From NCBI GenBank assembly GCA_034432635.1, contig DAOUBK010000064.1:1-64000 (forward strand): a stretch of 64,000 nt of DNA. Reading direction: 5' to 3'. Source of the DNA: Roseiflexus sp034432635 (lineage in GTDB: Bacteria; Chloroflexota; Chloroflexia; Chloroflexales; Roseiflexaceae). This document shows, piece after piece, positions 8,195 through 16,942 of this stretch. The first letter of the stretch is position 1. Each line of letters starts with the position of its first letter. The position numbers and the translations under genes are program-made. The notes under the pieces are model-generated. The model was not told the origin of the DNA. It worked only from the letters and a program-made list of their open reading frames with translations, and did no database searches.

Positions 8195-8632
8195 ATGTCA
8201 GCCATTACGCGCGATTTTACAGCGACCACATTTGTTGTTCACGAACGACGCACGCTGCTGTTGTTGCATCGCAAACTGAATATGTGGCTGCCGCCCGGCG
8301 GACACATCGACCCGCACGAATTGCCGGATGAGGCTGCCATTCGCGAGGTGCGCGAAGAAGCCGGGCTTGAGGTAGAACTGCTGATGACCGGCAGTGTGCT
8401 CGGCAACGTTCGCGTGCTTCCGCAACCGTACTGTATCTTGCTGGAAGATATTGCGCCCGGACATCAGCATATCGATCTGATCTACTTTGCGCGGGTGCGC
8501 GGCGGTGTGCTGAAACCTTCCGAACGCGAAACGCAGGCAGCGCGTTGGATAACTTGGGAAGAACTGGAAGCACCTGATATTTCTGAAGACATTCGCGAAT
8601 TGGGACGGCGCGCCATCGAACTGTGCAGTTGA
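8195..8632 (+). CDS. Nudix hydrolase
   Basis: The 145-residue protein has a complete Nudix box, G-x5-E-x7-REVREEAGL, at about residues 47-69 (GHIDPHELPDEAAI followed by REVREEAG). These residues coordinate the metal for hydrolysis of a nucleoside-diphosphate-linked substrate. The protein is the domain alone, with the upstream strand LLLLHRKLNMWLPPGG. It stands alone between rsbS (divergent) and the SRP RNA gene (convergent). The substrate cannot be read from sequence. Confidence 0.92.
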   Translation: MSAITRDFTATTFVVHERRTLLLLHRKLNMWLPPGGHIDPHELPDEAAIREVREEAGLEVELLMTGSVLGNVRVLPQPYCILLEDIAPGHQHIDLIYFARVRGGVLKPSERETQAARWITWEELEAPDISEDIRELGRRAIELCS

Positions 8633-8638
8633 ACTGAG

Positions 8639-8661
8639 AAAAAACCAACGCTCTGCGTCGG
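8639..8661 (-). terminator. Rho-independent terminator of the SRP RNA gene
   Basis: On the minus strand CCGACGC-AGA-GCGTTGG (8645-8661) folds into a 7-bp hairpin with one G-U pair and is followed by six T (8639-8644). It lies directly after the 4.5S RNA and abuts the 3' end of the Nudix gene. Confidence 0.8.
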
Positions 8662-8672
8662 TCATCGTCAGA

Positions 8673-8758
8673 CACCGCGGGACACCCAGAGGAACTCGCC
8701 TACCGTTGCTCCCTCTCGGTCCTGGCGGGGTTTGGCAAGTATCTGCCGCCCCGCGGTG
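8673..8758 (-). ncRNA. ffs: Small signal recognition particle RNA (4.5S RNA)
   Basis: The minus strand transcribes an 86-nt RNA closed by CACCGCGGG at the 5' end and CCCGCGGTG at the 3' end. The apical part carries the universal SRP features: CCAGGACCG, a GAGA tetraloop of the GNRA class, AGGGAGCA opposite, then CGGTAGGCG and GTGTCCCGC. This is helix 8 with its symmetric and asymmetric loops, the Ffh-binding site. A TTGCAT-17-TATAAT promoter places the start within a base or two of the 5' end, and a hairpin-T6 terminator follows. Ffh binding in co-translational targeting is the established role. Confidence 0.93.
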
Positions 8759-8766
8759 CAGCGCAC

Positions 8767-8795
8767 ATTATAGCGTGTCCGCTGCGACGATGCAA
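8767..8795 (-). promoter_or_regulatory. Promoter of the SRP RNA gene
   Basis: Read on the minus strand, TTGCAT (8795-8790) and TATAAT (8772-8767) are 17 bp apart. The predicted start, near 8760, coincides with the folded 5' end of the 4.5S RNA. Confidence 0.8.
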
Positions 8796-8803
8796 CTTAT
8801 CGT

Positions 8804-9778
8804 TCAATCGCGCATGCTTTCGAGCGCCAGCGCCACTGCCCCGATTGCGACGCTATCCGGACCCAGAATGGCGGGGACCACCTGCACCGGTCGTTCGACC
8901 GCTTTACCGGTATAGGTGTGCATCCGTTCCCGGATGGCGTTGATGAACTCCTCGCCCCCGTTGCGCGCCACAACCCCGCCAATGACCACCATCTGCGGGT
9001 CGATGAGTGCAACGATCTGAGCGATCCGTACCGCCAGCACATCGATGGCTTCGGCGACGACCTGACGACCCACAGGATGATCGCTGAAAATGTCGCTCAA
9101 CAGGTTAGTGTGGAAGCCAAGTTCTGCTGCGCGGTTCAGCAGCCCCTTGATCGACACACGCTCTTCCAGCGTTTTGGGTCGTTCACCGGGACGGGTCGGA
9201 TCCACCGGACCGATAACCGCGTGACCGATCTCTCCGGCGGTTGTCGTTGCACCGTGGTACAGGCGCCCATCGAGCACCAGCCCGGCGCCAACACCGGTGC
9301 TCAGGTGAATGTACACCATGTGCTGGGTGTCGCGCCCAACCCCGAATGTGGCTTCTGCCAGCGCAATCAGGTTGGCATCGTTATCGACAACACACGAGGC
9401 GCCAAAAGCATTTTCGAGCGCTTCACGCAGCGGGTAGCGTTCCCAACCGGGCGCCCGTGGGGAGAGCAGAACAATACCCTGCCGGACATCCACCGGACCG
9501 CCGAAACCGGCGCCAACCCGAACCAGGTGGGCGGGGGTGATACTATGTGCTGTCATCAACTCATTCCCCAGATCGATGGCGCCGCCGACCAGTTCCTGTG
9601 GCGACTCGTCCGCCGGTTCGCAATGCATCGCATGAAAGGTATGCCGGCTGAGATCCACCAGTGCTGCCCGCAATCCGTAACTGCCGACATCGAAACCGAG
9701 GACGCATCCCTGACCGCCGAGTAGCCCCCAGCGGTTGTGTGTCAATCGCTCCTGGATGAGCGGCGTCGGATCGAGCAT
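8804..9778 (-). CDS. ROK family protein (sugar kinase-like)
   Basis: The 324-residue protein shows the ROK/ASKHA phosphate loop GFDVGSYGLRAA near residue 28, the catalytic VVDNDANLIALAEA region and the TAGEIGH motif before the zinc site. The usual zinc-finger CxCGxxGCxE is absent; the stretch after GEIGH reads VIGPVDPTRPGERPKT without cysteines. There is no N-terminal helix-turn-helix, so it resembles a kinase more than a repressor. The start at 9778 is chosen for its GGGAGG; an upstream start at 9877 is poorer. A TATAAT lies at 9837-9832 on the minus strand. Sugar specificity is unknown. Confidence 0.9.
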   Translation of the reverse strand: MLDPTPLIQERLTHNRWGLLGGQGCVLGFDVGSYGLRAALVDLSRHTFHAMHCEPADESPQELVGGAIDLGNELMTAHSITPAHLVRVGAGFGGPVDVRQGIVLLSPRAPGWERYPLREALENAFGASCVVDNDANLIALAEATFGVGRDTQHMVYIHLSTGVGAGLVLDGRLYHGATTTAGEIGHAVIGPVDPTRPGERPKTLEERVSIKGLLNRAAELGFHTNLLSDIFSDHPVGRQVVAEAIDVLAVRIAQIVALIDPQMVVIGGVVARNGGEEFINAIRERMHTYTGKAVERPVQVVPAILGPDSVAIGAVALALESMRD

Positions 9779-9858
9779 GGCAACCTCCCTGCGATAGCGC
9801 AACAGTGCGAACGAGTGTGGTTTGGGAACGCAATTATAGCACAGTGCACCATGCTGTG

Positions 9859-11364
9859 TCATATGTCGTATGACCATCCGGCGCCGCTGTCATCGGTGGT
9901 GCTGTGGTTCGCTGGCTGGCGCTGCTGCGATCGCACGCCCAGCCATCCGGCAGCGATCATCATAAGAATACCAGCGCTGATCCTGACGGCAATCAGCGGT
10001 GAAGCGACTCTGGCCGTCGACGTTGCCGCACCTAGAGGAGACACCGTTGCCGAAGGTGTAGGGGAGGGAGTGGCTGCCGGAGTAAGCGGTGCACCATACG
10101 CCGTATGCTCTTCCAACACAACGAATGGTACAGCAGTTGGCAATCCACCAGGCGCCCAGGCAGGTAGCCGGTCGTAAGGGCGGCGCGTGACGATCGGTGT
10201 GCCACGTTCCTTTCCAGTCCCAGGTGTGCCGGTCAAGAGTGACAGTGTGCGGGTCGGCGTCAGCATCCGCGTTGGTGACGGTGTGCGCGTTGGCGTCTGC
10301 GTGCGGGTTGGCGTCTGCGTCCGCGTCGGTGAGGGTGTGCGCATCGGGGTTGGCGTCTTTGTCGCGGAAGACGTCCGCGTTGCGGTCGGTTCGATGCCTG
10401 CGGTGGGTTCGCGCGTCGGCGAGGGTGTTCGCGTCGGCGAAGGTGTCCGCGTCGGCGAAGGTGTCCGCGTCGCGGTCGGCTCATCAGTCGCGGTCGGCTC
10501 TGCCGTCGGTGAGGGTGTCCGTGTCGGTGAGGGTGTCCGCGTTGGTGAGGGTGTTCGCGTTGGTGAGGGTGTCCGCGTCGCGGTCGGCTCATCAGTCACG
10601 GTCGGTTCAGCAGTCGGTGAGGGCGTCCGTGTCGGTGAGGGTGTCCGCGTCGCAGTCGGCTCTGCCGTCGGCGAGGGTGTCCGCGTCGGCACGGGTTCAG
10701 CGGGAGTGGTCGGCGACAACGTCTGCGTTTCTGTCGGCTCATCGGTTGCGGCTGGCGGCTCGGAGGGCGTAGAAGGGGAAGGGGTATCAGTTTCAGTGAC
10801 GGGCGTTGCTTGTTCCGGTGAGGACGTGTATTCCGGTGTATCATCAGGGGCAATGGTCGGCTCAGCGGTATCGGTCGGCGATGGCAGGGGAGTGAGCGAT
10901 GGCAGTCCAGGCGGCGTGTTCCATTGACCGGGTGATGGATCACTTTTGACCCAGATGGCGCCGGCATCCGGGATGCGGGCGAAACTTTTGCCAACTGTTG
11001 CTGAAGTGTAGGGAGCAACGTCAACCAGGGCGCCGGAGGCATCGAGCAGTGTCACAGCATCCGTACCGCTGTTGTTGAGAATGTGGGATTTCAGTTCGAC
11101 AACCAGCAGACTGTATGGCGGAATGGTCGTGCCGGACGGAATGATGGTCTGTGACCCGCCTGGCGCATCATCATCGATTCTCCAACCGCTCACATCGAGC
11201 AGCGTGTCGCCGTAGTTGACGATCTCGACCCATTCCGGTCCACTTTCAGGCGCAGGCATGAATTCGTTGACCAGTGCAGCCGGTGGATCGGCGGTGTATG
11301 CCGGTCCGGTAACGAACACCCACAGGATAGCCAGGAACGTTGAGATGAGAAGCGACCGGCGCAT
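9859..11364 (-). CDS. Secreted lamin-tail-domain protein with Thr/Pro/Ser stalk and C-terminal anchor
   Basis: The 501-residue protein begins with a signal peptide (MRRSLLISTFLAILWVFV). A lamin-tail domain follows at about residues 28-130 (LVNEFMPAPESGPEWVEIVN, SGWRIDDD), a fold seen on bacterial surface and extracellular nuclease-like proteins. Residues 150-420 are almost entirely TPSPT/TRTPSP repeats, a stiff stalk probably modified with sugars. A last hydrophobic helix near 470-490 precedes a short polar tail. ATG at 11364 follows GGGAGG. I read it as a cell-surface protein projecting its globular domain through the envelope. Ligand or partner is unknown. It is divergent from trxB. Confidence 0.88.
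   Translation of the reverse strand: MRRSLLISTFLAILWVFVTGPAYTADPPAALVNEFMPAPESGPEWVEIVNYGDTLLDVSGWRIDDDAPGGSQTIIPSGTTIPPYSLLVVELKSHILNNSGTDAVTLLDASGALVDVAPYTSATVGKSFARIPDAGAIWVKSDPSPGQWNTPPGLPSLTPLPSPTDTAEPTIAPDDTPEYTSSPEQATPVTETDTPSPSTPSEPPAATDEPTETQTLSPTTPAEPVPTRTPSPTAEPTATRTPSPTRTPSPTAEPTVTDEPTATRTPSPTRTPSPTRTPSPTRTPSPTAEPTATDEPTATRTPSPTRTPSPTRTPSPTREPTAGIEPTATRTSSATKTPTPMRTPSPTRTQTPTRTQTPTRTPSPTRMLTPTRTLSLLTGTPGTGKERGTPIVTRRPYDRLPAWAPGGLPTAVPFVVLEEHTAYGAPLTPAATPSPTPSATVSPLGAATSTARVASPLIAVRISAGILMMIAAGWLGVRSQQRQPANHSTTDDSGAGWSYDI
10255..10720. repeat. 18-bp-based tandem repeats encoding the TPSPTR stalk
   Basis: On the plus strand units such as GTCGGTGAGGGTGTCCGC recur many times with few changes and keep the reading frame of the stalk of the lamin-tail protein. 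Such arrays expand and contract by slippage, so stalk length should vary between strains. Confidence 0.9.
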
Positions 11365-11591
11365 AACACCTCCCGCTGGAGAGCCACAACCCTGCGTTGA
11401 TCGTGCCACAGGTGTGCTGTTCATAAAAGAAGGACAATTGTCCCGGTCGGGAATGACCATTCGGATTGCAGACAACGGTACGATAATCCTCTGGCGGCGC
11501 CGAATCTGTCGGCGTAACTTTTTCAGGTGTGGTATCATCATAAGAGCGGCGGCGCAGGGAAGCCGCTCATTCAGTTCAAGGAGTCTGCGAC

Positions 11592-12554
11592 ATGCACAGC
11601 AAAGTCGTCATTATTGGTTCTGGTCCGGCGGGATTGACCGCAGCCCTCTATGCGGCGCGCGCAAATCTCGAGCCGCTGGTGATCCGGGGGTTGCAGCCGG
11701 GCGGTTTGATTGCAACGACCAGTGAAGTCGAGAACTACCCCGGCTTCATCGAAGGAATTGGCGGCTTTGAGCTTGCCGATAATATGGAAAAGCAGGCGGC
11801 GCGCTTTGGCGCCCGCTTTATGGATGCCATCGTTGAAGGCGTCGATCTCTCGCAGCGCCCGTTCCGCCTGGTGACCGACAGTGGCGAGGAAGTGACGGCT
11901 GATGCACTGATCATTTCAACCGGAGCGTCGCCGCGAAAACTGGGGGTTCCGGGGGAGGAACGGCTGGCAAACCGTGGTGTGTCGTACTGCGCTACATGCG
12001 ATGGTTTCTTCTTCCGCGGCAAGCGGGTCGTGGTGGTTGGCGGCGGTAACAGCGCCCTGGATGAAGGTCTCTTCCTGACACGCTATGTTTCAGAGTTGAA
12101 GATTGTTCACCGGCGTGATGCGTTGCGCGCTGACCCGATCCTTCAGGAGCGCGCATTCTCCAACCCGAAGATCTCGTTCGTCTGGAATTCGGTCGTTGAG
12201 GAAATCCTGGGAGAGGACAAAGTTACAGGCGTGCGGGTGCGCAATCTGAAGACCGGTGAGGTTTCGGTGATCGAGACCGATGGTGTTTTCCCGTACATCG
12301 GGCATATTCCAAACACGTCGTTGTTCAAGGGTCAGCTCGAACTCGACGAGAACAGCTATATTGTTGCCGATCATCGGACACGCACCGCTATTCCAGGGGT
12401 GTTCGCAGCAGGTGATGTGGTTGATCACATCTACCGCCAGGCGATCACGGCTGCTGGTGAGGGGTGCAAAGCGGCTATGGAAGCGACCTGGTTCCTAAGT
12501 GAACAGGAGCACGCCACACGAAAGTCGGCTGAACTTGCCACAACACCAGCATAA
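11592..12554 (+). CDS. trxB: Thioredoxin-disulfide reductase
   Basis: The 320-residue flavoprotein has the FAD motif GSGPAGLTAALYAARA at the N-terminus, the redox-active pair in SYCATCDGF near residue 135 and the NADPH motif VVGGGNSALDEG near 150. The C-terminal FAD contact is GVFAAGDVVDH. It transfers electrons from NADPH to thioredoxin. AAGGAG lies eight bases before the ATG. Twenty-one bases separate it from moeA, so the two may be co-transcribed, although their functions are unrelated. Confidence 0.96.
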   Translation: MHSKVVIIGSGPAGLTAALYAARANLEPLVIRGLQPGGLIATTSEVENYPGFIEGIGGFELADNMEKQAARFGARFMDAIVEGVDLSQRPFRLVTDSGEEVTADALIISTGASPRKLGVPGEERLANRGVSYCATCDGFFFRGKRVVVVGGGNSALDEGLFLTRYVSELKIVHRRDALRADPILQERAFSNPKISFVWNSVVEEILGEDKVTGVRVRNLKTGEVSVIETDGVFPYIGHIPNTSLFKGQLELDENSYIVADHRTRTAIPGVFAAGDVVDHIYRQAITAAGEGCKAAMEATWFLSEQEHATRKSAELATTPA

Positions 12555-12575
12555 GAGACGAACAGAGGACTGGTG

Positions 12576-13829
12576 ATGCAACGCGAATCACCCTATCCAA
12601 TGGTTCCGATCGACGAGGCGCAGCGCATCATCACTGCGCACGTCGCCCCCCTTGGCATCGAGGAGACGGACGTTCTCCGCAATATTGCTGATGGTCGCGT
12701 GCTGGCTGAGGATGTCTATGCAACCGATCCGTTACCCGACGTGCCCAAAGCGGCAGTTGACGGGTATGCGCTGCGTAGCGCCGACGGTGTTGCCCCGCGC
12801 CGCGTCATTGCCGAAGTGATTGCCGGTGCAGCGCCGGGGTTGCGCGTCGAGCCAGGGACTGCGGTTCGGGTCATGACCGGTGCGCCGGTGCCGGAAGGCG
12901 CCGACGCAGTGGTTATGGTAGAGCAAACAGAAGAGCACGAAGGCACTCTAACGGTACACCAGGCGCTTGGCGCTGGCGACAATATTCATACGGTCGGGCA
13001 GGATATTGCCGCAGGTCAATGTGTGCTGACGCGCGGCACGACACTCGGTGCTGCCGAGATCGGTTTGCTGGCAACGGTCGGGCGCGTCCGGGTGCAGGTC
13101 TACCGCCGTCCGATTGTTGCGGTGCTGGCGACCGGCGATGAGGTGTATGAACCCGATGGCGAGGTGTTTCCCGGCGGTGTGCGTGATAGTAATCGCTATA
13201 CGCTGATGGCGGCGGCGCGTGAAGCCGGGTGTGTGGCGGTGTCGCTCGGTATTGCGCGCGATGACCTGTCTGTGCAGCGCGCTGCGATCCTCGACGCAGT
13301 CGATCGCGCCGATGTGTTGCTGACCAGCGGCGGCGTTTCGATGGGAACACGTGACCTGATCAAGCCGTTGCTGGCAGAACTGGGTACGGTGCATTTTGGA
13401 CGCATCGCGTTCAAGCCGGGTAAGCCGACGACATTTGCCACCATTGACCGTCCGGGACGCGCCGATCCGCTCCTCGTCTTTGGATTACCCGGATTTCCGG
13501 TCTCGTCACTGGTTTCGTTCGAAGTATTCGTGCGTCCAGCGCTTCGTCGTCTTCAGGGGGACACATGTCCCGAACGTCCGCGTGTGCGGGTAACGCTGCG
13601 CGATCCTGTCCATCCATCCGCTGATCGCCCGGAGTATCAGCGCGCTATCGTCGTTTGGGCGGAAGGTCGCCTTGTGGCGCGCAGTACAGGCCGCCAGGGG
13701 AGCAGCCGCCTGATGTCGATGCTGGGTGCGAATGCGCTGCTCATGGTTCCACCGGGAACCCAGCCACTTCCGGTCGGCGCTGAACTCGAAGCGCTACTCA
13801 CCGGTCCACTGGCGCTGTTCAACGAATAG
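12576..13829 (+). CDS. moeA: Molybdopterin molybdenumtransferase MoeA
   Basis: The 417-residue protein has the full MoeA domain series: domain I/II with PLPDVPKAAVDGYALR, the motifs VMTGAPVPEGADAVV and HTVGQDIAAG, the MoCF-binding domain with VLATGDEV and LTSGGVSMGTRDLIKP, PGKPTTFA and GLPGFPVSSLVSFE, and the C-terminal beta domain. It inserts molybdate into adenylated molybdopterin, the last step of molybdenum cofactor synthesis. The ATG at 12576 is preferred to the adjoining GTG at 12573. No other cofactor gene lies nearby. Confidence 0.95.
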   Translation: MQRESPYPMVPIDEAQRIITAHVAPLGIEETDVLRNIADGRVLAEDVYATDPLPDVPKAAVDGYALRSADGVAPRRVIAEVIAGAAPGLRVEPGTAVRVMTGAPVPEGADAVVMVEQTEEHEGTLTVHQALGAGDNIHTVGQDIAAGQCVLTRGTTLGAAEIGLLATVGRVRVQVYRRPIVAVLATGDEVYEPDGEVFPGGVRDSNRYTLMAAAREAGCVAVSLGIARDDLSVQRAAILDAVDRADVLLTSGGVSMGTRDLIKPLLAELGTVHFGRIAFKPGKPTTFATIDRPGRADPLLVFGLPGFPVSSLVSFEVFVRPALRRLQGDTCPERPRVRVTLRDPVHPSADRPEYQRAIVVWAEGRLVARSTGRQGSSRLMSMLGANALLMVPPGTQPLPVGAELEALLTGPLALFNE

Positions 13830-13943
13830 CCCGGCGTACCTTCGCTGGCGGCGTTCGTAATCAACCAGGATCGTAGTGGACAGGTCGGAAAACTCCTTTT
13901 TTCTCGAACGTTCGGCAGAGACGCTTACCGGCGCCACCATTGC

Positions 13944-15488
13944 TCAGGGCGCTGCTCCGTTGCGTAACCGATACACATTTGCATACGCTTCGTCGATCAC
14001 CAGATCGACCGGGATTCCGGCAACACTGTCCGGTTGCCCGACAAAGTAGACCGGGCGATCCGGATACCGCCGCTGCGCCCGGTCGAACCAGGGATCATCG
14101 CCTGGTTCGACAACATCGATCCAGACATCGGGACGAACGCTCTCCACCAGATGCAGGTAGAGCAGTGTCGTTCCCTGTTCCCAATGGGCTATGACAACCG
14201 CATCGGCTGACAGCACGGAGAAAGTTGCCGTGGCGAACTCACGGTAGAGCCAGAGGTGCTGCTTGGCTGACACCCGATAGCGCGTTGCACCCCACCCCAG
14301 CGTTAACGCTACCAGCACTGCAATCAGCGCCATCGAGCGCCAGGATGCACGCGGTGACTGCGCCCGGCGAATGAGCGCATCTGCGCCGACGCCCATCCAC
14401 AGCGCCCACGGCAGCAACATCGGCAGGGTAAAGACCGGTGCATCGCCAACCGCAGGACCGAGCAGCAGAAGGTACGTCAGTGTTGCAAAGAACACCCAGG
14501 TGGACGCGCGCCAGATCCAGACAGAAGATCGCGCGATTACAATGCTCCCAATCACGCCCAACACCACGCCGATCGGTCCGAACTCGAACCAGAGCCGTCT
14601 GCCGACCATCTGGATGCCAGACAGCGCCGATGCAGTGTCAGGGAGACGAAAGATGCCACGCCGGACCTCGCCGCCTGTCAGCAGATCCACCACATCCCAC
14701 CATGACTGCGGCGCCCCCCAGAAATAGTACCGTGGCAGCCCGTAATCCAGACCATCGAATGGACCGAAACGGGCGAACTGCACGAACGGATAAATCAATG
14801 GGGTCGTGCCGATGAGAAACCAGAGAGCAATAGAGGCAAGCATGATCGCCGCAGCGCGTAACGATGGATACGCACCATCGCAACGTATGACCGCGCCGCA
14901 TCCAGCCACGAAGAGCGGAAGCGCAGTCACAACGAACAGGCCGTGGTGCGTACACCCCAACCCCGCGATCAGCGCAGCGGGAGCGAGATACGCCGGTATG
15001 CGGTGCGCCGGGTACTCGACCACGCGCTGCAACGCCAGTGCCAGCGCAACGATCAGGAGCGCCAGCAGCGCATAGATTTCGGCGAGTGTAGCGGCATTCC
15101 ACAAACCGGGTGCAAATCCCAGCGCCAGCGCTCCGATGCACGCAGGCAGCCATTTCCCGATAACGCGGCGCACTAGCAGTACAAACAGCGCAACCGTCAG
15201 TGCGGCGCACAGCGCCGAAACCATGGTGACCCGCCAGGCAGGCGTACCGAACGGTACGAGGCGGGTTGCCAGATGCCCCATGAGTGTTGCCAGCGGATAG
15301 GTTGTCGGATGCGGCACGCCGGCCAACGTGGCGGCAAACTGGAACTCTGCCGAATCACCGGAGAGAACGTCGGGCGCTGCGGTGGCGCCATACACGAGAA
15401 GAAAGACCACAAACAGGAGACCGGAGCACGCAGCCGCAGTAACGTGTTCCCGTGGTATTCGAAGGCGTAGACAGGACAGCGCCATCAT
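13944..15488 (-). CDS. DUF2723 multi-pass membrane protein (glycosyltransferase-C-like)
   Basis: About 514 residues with ten or more hydrophobic helices. The N-terminal loop carries GDSAEFQFAA and GVPHPTTYPLATLMGH, the signature of DUF2723 proteins, which resemble protein O-mannosyltransferases and other GT-C enzymes using lipid-linked sugars; the acidic residue in GDS is the likely catalytic site. The C-terminal soluble part (DVWIDVVEPGDDPWF) faces outside in this family. The start ATG overlaps the stop of the upstream M20-like gene (ATGA), so the two are translationally coupled. A role in surface glycosylation, perhaps of the Thr/Pro-rich proteins encoded here, is inference. Confidence 0.87.
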   Translation of the reverse strand: MMALSCLRLRIPREHVTAAACSGLLFVVFLLVYGATAAPDVLSGDSAEFQFAATLAGVPHPTTYPLATLMGHLATRLVPFGTPAWRVTMVSALCAALTVALFVLLVRRVIGKWLPACIGALALGFAPGLWNAATLAEIYALLALLIVALALALQRVVEYPAHRIPAYLAPAALIAGLGCTHHGLFVVTALPLFVAGCGAVIRCDGAYPSLRAAAIMLASIALWFLIGTTPLIYPFVQFARFGPFDGLDYGLPRYYFWGAPQSWWDVVDLLTGGEVRRGIFRLPDTASALSGIQMVGRRLWFEFGPIGVVLGVIGSIVIARSSVWIWRASTWVFFATLTYLLLLGPAVGDAPVFTLPMLLPWALWMGVGADALIRRAQSPRASWRSMALIAVLVALTLGWGATRYRVSAKQHLWLYREFATATFSVLSADAVVIAHWEQGTTLLYLHLVESVRPDVWIDVVEPGDDPWFDRAQRRYPDRPVYFVGQPDSVAGIPVDLVIDEAYANVYRLRNGAAP

Positions 15489-16831
15489 GCAGTGACGGTT
15501 GTAGCGGCGCAGGCGTAGAGTACCTCGATCAAATGCTGCCCGTGACGCACCAGATCGGGAAGGGGAATACATTCATTCGCGTCGAACATTGCGCTCGACG
15601 GGCGCGCAACGCCAATCGAGGCGACAGGAATGCCAAACGCCTCGGCGAAGTAGAACAGAGGCATAGTAAACGGACCGCGTGGCAAGATGGTGAGCGGTTG
15701 ACCGTGAATATACCTGCCGACATCGCTCACCAGCCGCACAAAGGGATCGTCGATAGGCGATTGCGCCGGCGGGTATCCACCCGGCAGACGCTCGATCAGG
15801 ATGTCGGTCAGACCTTTGGCAGCAAGGTGCGCTTGAAGCGCATCGACAACCGCCTGCGGGCGCTGTCGCGGCACCAGTTGAAAGTCCAGCCGCGCAACTG
15901 CACTGCGCGGGATCACCGGCGGGTCGCTGACCGGCTCGGTGTGCAGCGCATTGATGTTGCAGGTCGGCAGGGTCACTTCCGAGCGCACCAGCGGCGCACC
16001 TGTCAGACCGAAGAGAAACTGATCAACCTGCCAGGCATTGTGCCGCTCCACCTCGTCTACCAGCACAGTGCGCAGGAGGCGATTCTCGTCGGTGGTCGGA
16101 CCTTCAATCGTATCGTAGAACCCACCGATCAGAATCTCCTCCTGATCGGTCTTGATCTGATTGAGCGCCCAGATCAAACGCCAGAGCGGACTGGGAACAC
16201 TGGCTGCCATACCGGCCGGCAGTGCTGTTTGCGCCTCCTGCGACCGCAGTACGACCTGCACCAACCCTTTCACACCGCTGTAGCAGAGTGGCAATCCGCT
16301 GGCATCGCGATCCCCGCCGCTTGCCAGGCATGCATCGGCTCTGAAGAGTGCACGACGGTCGGCGACCAGTGAACCGAGGTAGGGACTTCCTGTCAGATAG
16401 TCGCCTTCCACCACGACCACCACGCCGCACGGCAACTCACCTTCCGCCTCGATCAATGCTGCAATCGCATTGAGGTGCGCCGCCAGCGGACCTTTGCCAT
16501 GCGCCACGCCACGCCCATAGACCATCCCATCCCGCTCGGCGAGCTGAAACGGATCGTGCAGCCAGGCGCGCCACGGACCCGGAGAAGGGGTATCGTAGTG
16601 ATGGTAGAGCAAAAGGGTGAACGGTTGACGTCCGTCACGCCAGCCGATCACAATCGGCGCGCCTGATGTTGGGCGCACTTCAACTTTCAAGCCGCGGCTG
16701 CGCATCATTGCCGCAATACGTGCAGCGACCACACGCAACTCGTCGGTTTGACCGGTGCTGCCCGCCATGCCAATGAGTTGATCCAGATCGCAGATCAGTT
16801 GATCGGTCGAGATAACGGCTGGTTCTGTCAC
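15485..16831 (-). CDS. M20-family peptidase homologue lacking metal ligands and catalytic Glu
   Basis: The 448-residue protein has the M20 dipeptidase architecture: HHYDTPSP, DPFQLAERDGMVYGRG, a lid domain and the C-terminal catalytic-domain return. Key residues differ. The bridging-Asp motif GRGxxDDKG reads GRGVAHGKG; the EGEEExGS motif holding the catalytic base and a metal ligand reads EGDYLTGS; the terminal HxxNE His is replaced in FDANE. The first HxD is kept. With these losses zinc hydrolysis is unlikely, so it may bind rather than cleave, or use different chemistry. It is the first gene of a coupled pair with the DUF2723 gene. Confidence 0.87.
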   Translation of the reverse strand: MTEPAVISTDQLICDLDQLIGMAGSTGQTDELRVVAARIAAMMRSRGLKVEVRPTSGAPIVIGWRDGRQPFTLLLYHHYDTPSPGPWRAWLHDPFQLAERDGMVYGRGVAHGKGPLAAHLNAIAALIEAEGELPCGVVVVVEGDYLTGSPYLGSLVADRRALFRADACLASGGDRDASGLPLCYSGVKGLVQVVLRSQEAQTALPAGMAASVPSPLWRLIWALNQIKTDQEEILIGGFYDTIEGPTTDENRLLRTVLVDEVERHNAWQVDQFLFGLTGAPLVRSEVTLPTCNINALHTEPVSDPPVIPRSAVARLDFQLVPRQRPQAVVDALQAHLAAKGLTDILIERLPGGYPPAQSPIDDPFVRLVSDVGRYIHGQPLTILPRGPFTMPLFYFAEAFGIPVASIGVARPSSAMFDANECIPLPDLVRHGQHLIEVLYACAATTVTA

Positions 16832-16902
16832 AGAAGCGCTCCGTCGATGACGAAACTGTAACCGATTATAGCATGGCGCACAACCTTATTGGTATGCCTG
16901 GA

Positions 16903-16932
16903 TTGGACAAATTGGCGCGACCCTGGTACACT
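16903..16932 (+). promoter_or_regulatory. Promoter of the solute-binding protein gene, nearly leaderless
   Basis: TTGGAC at 16903-16908 and TACACT at 16927-16932 are 18 bp apart. Transcription would start at about 16939, only a few bases before the ATG at 16943, and there is no Shine-Dalgarno sequence. Confidence 0.6.
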
Positions 16933-16942
16933 CCCAGGGCGT

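Noticed and set aside
13944..14815. Plus-strand frames antisense to the DUF2723 gene
   Set aside because: The minus-strand frame has conserved motifs and clear membrane helices; the plus-strand frames are shadows.
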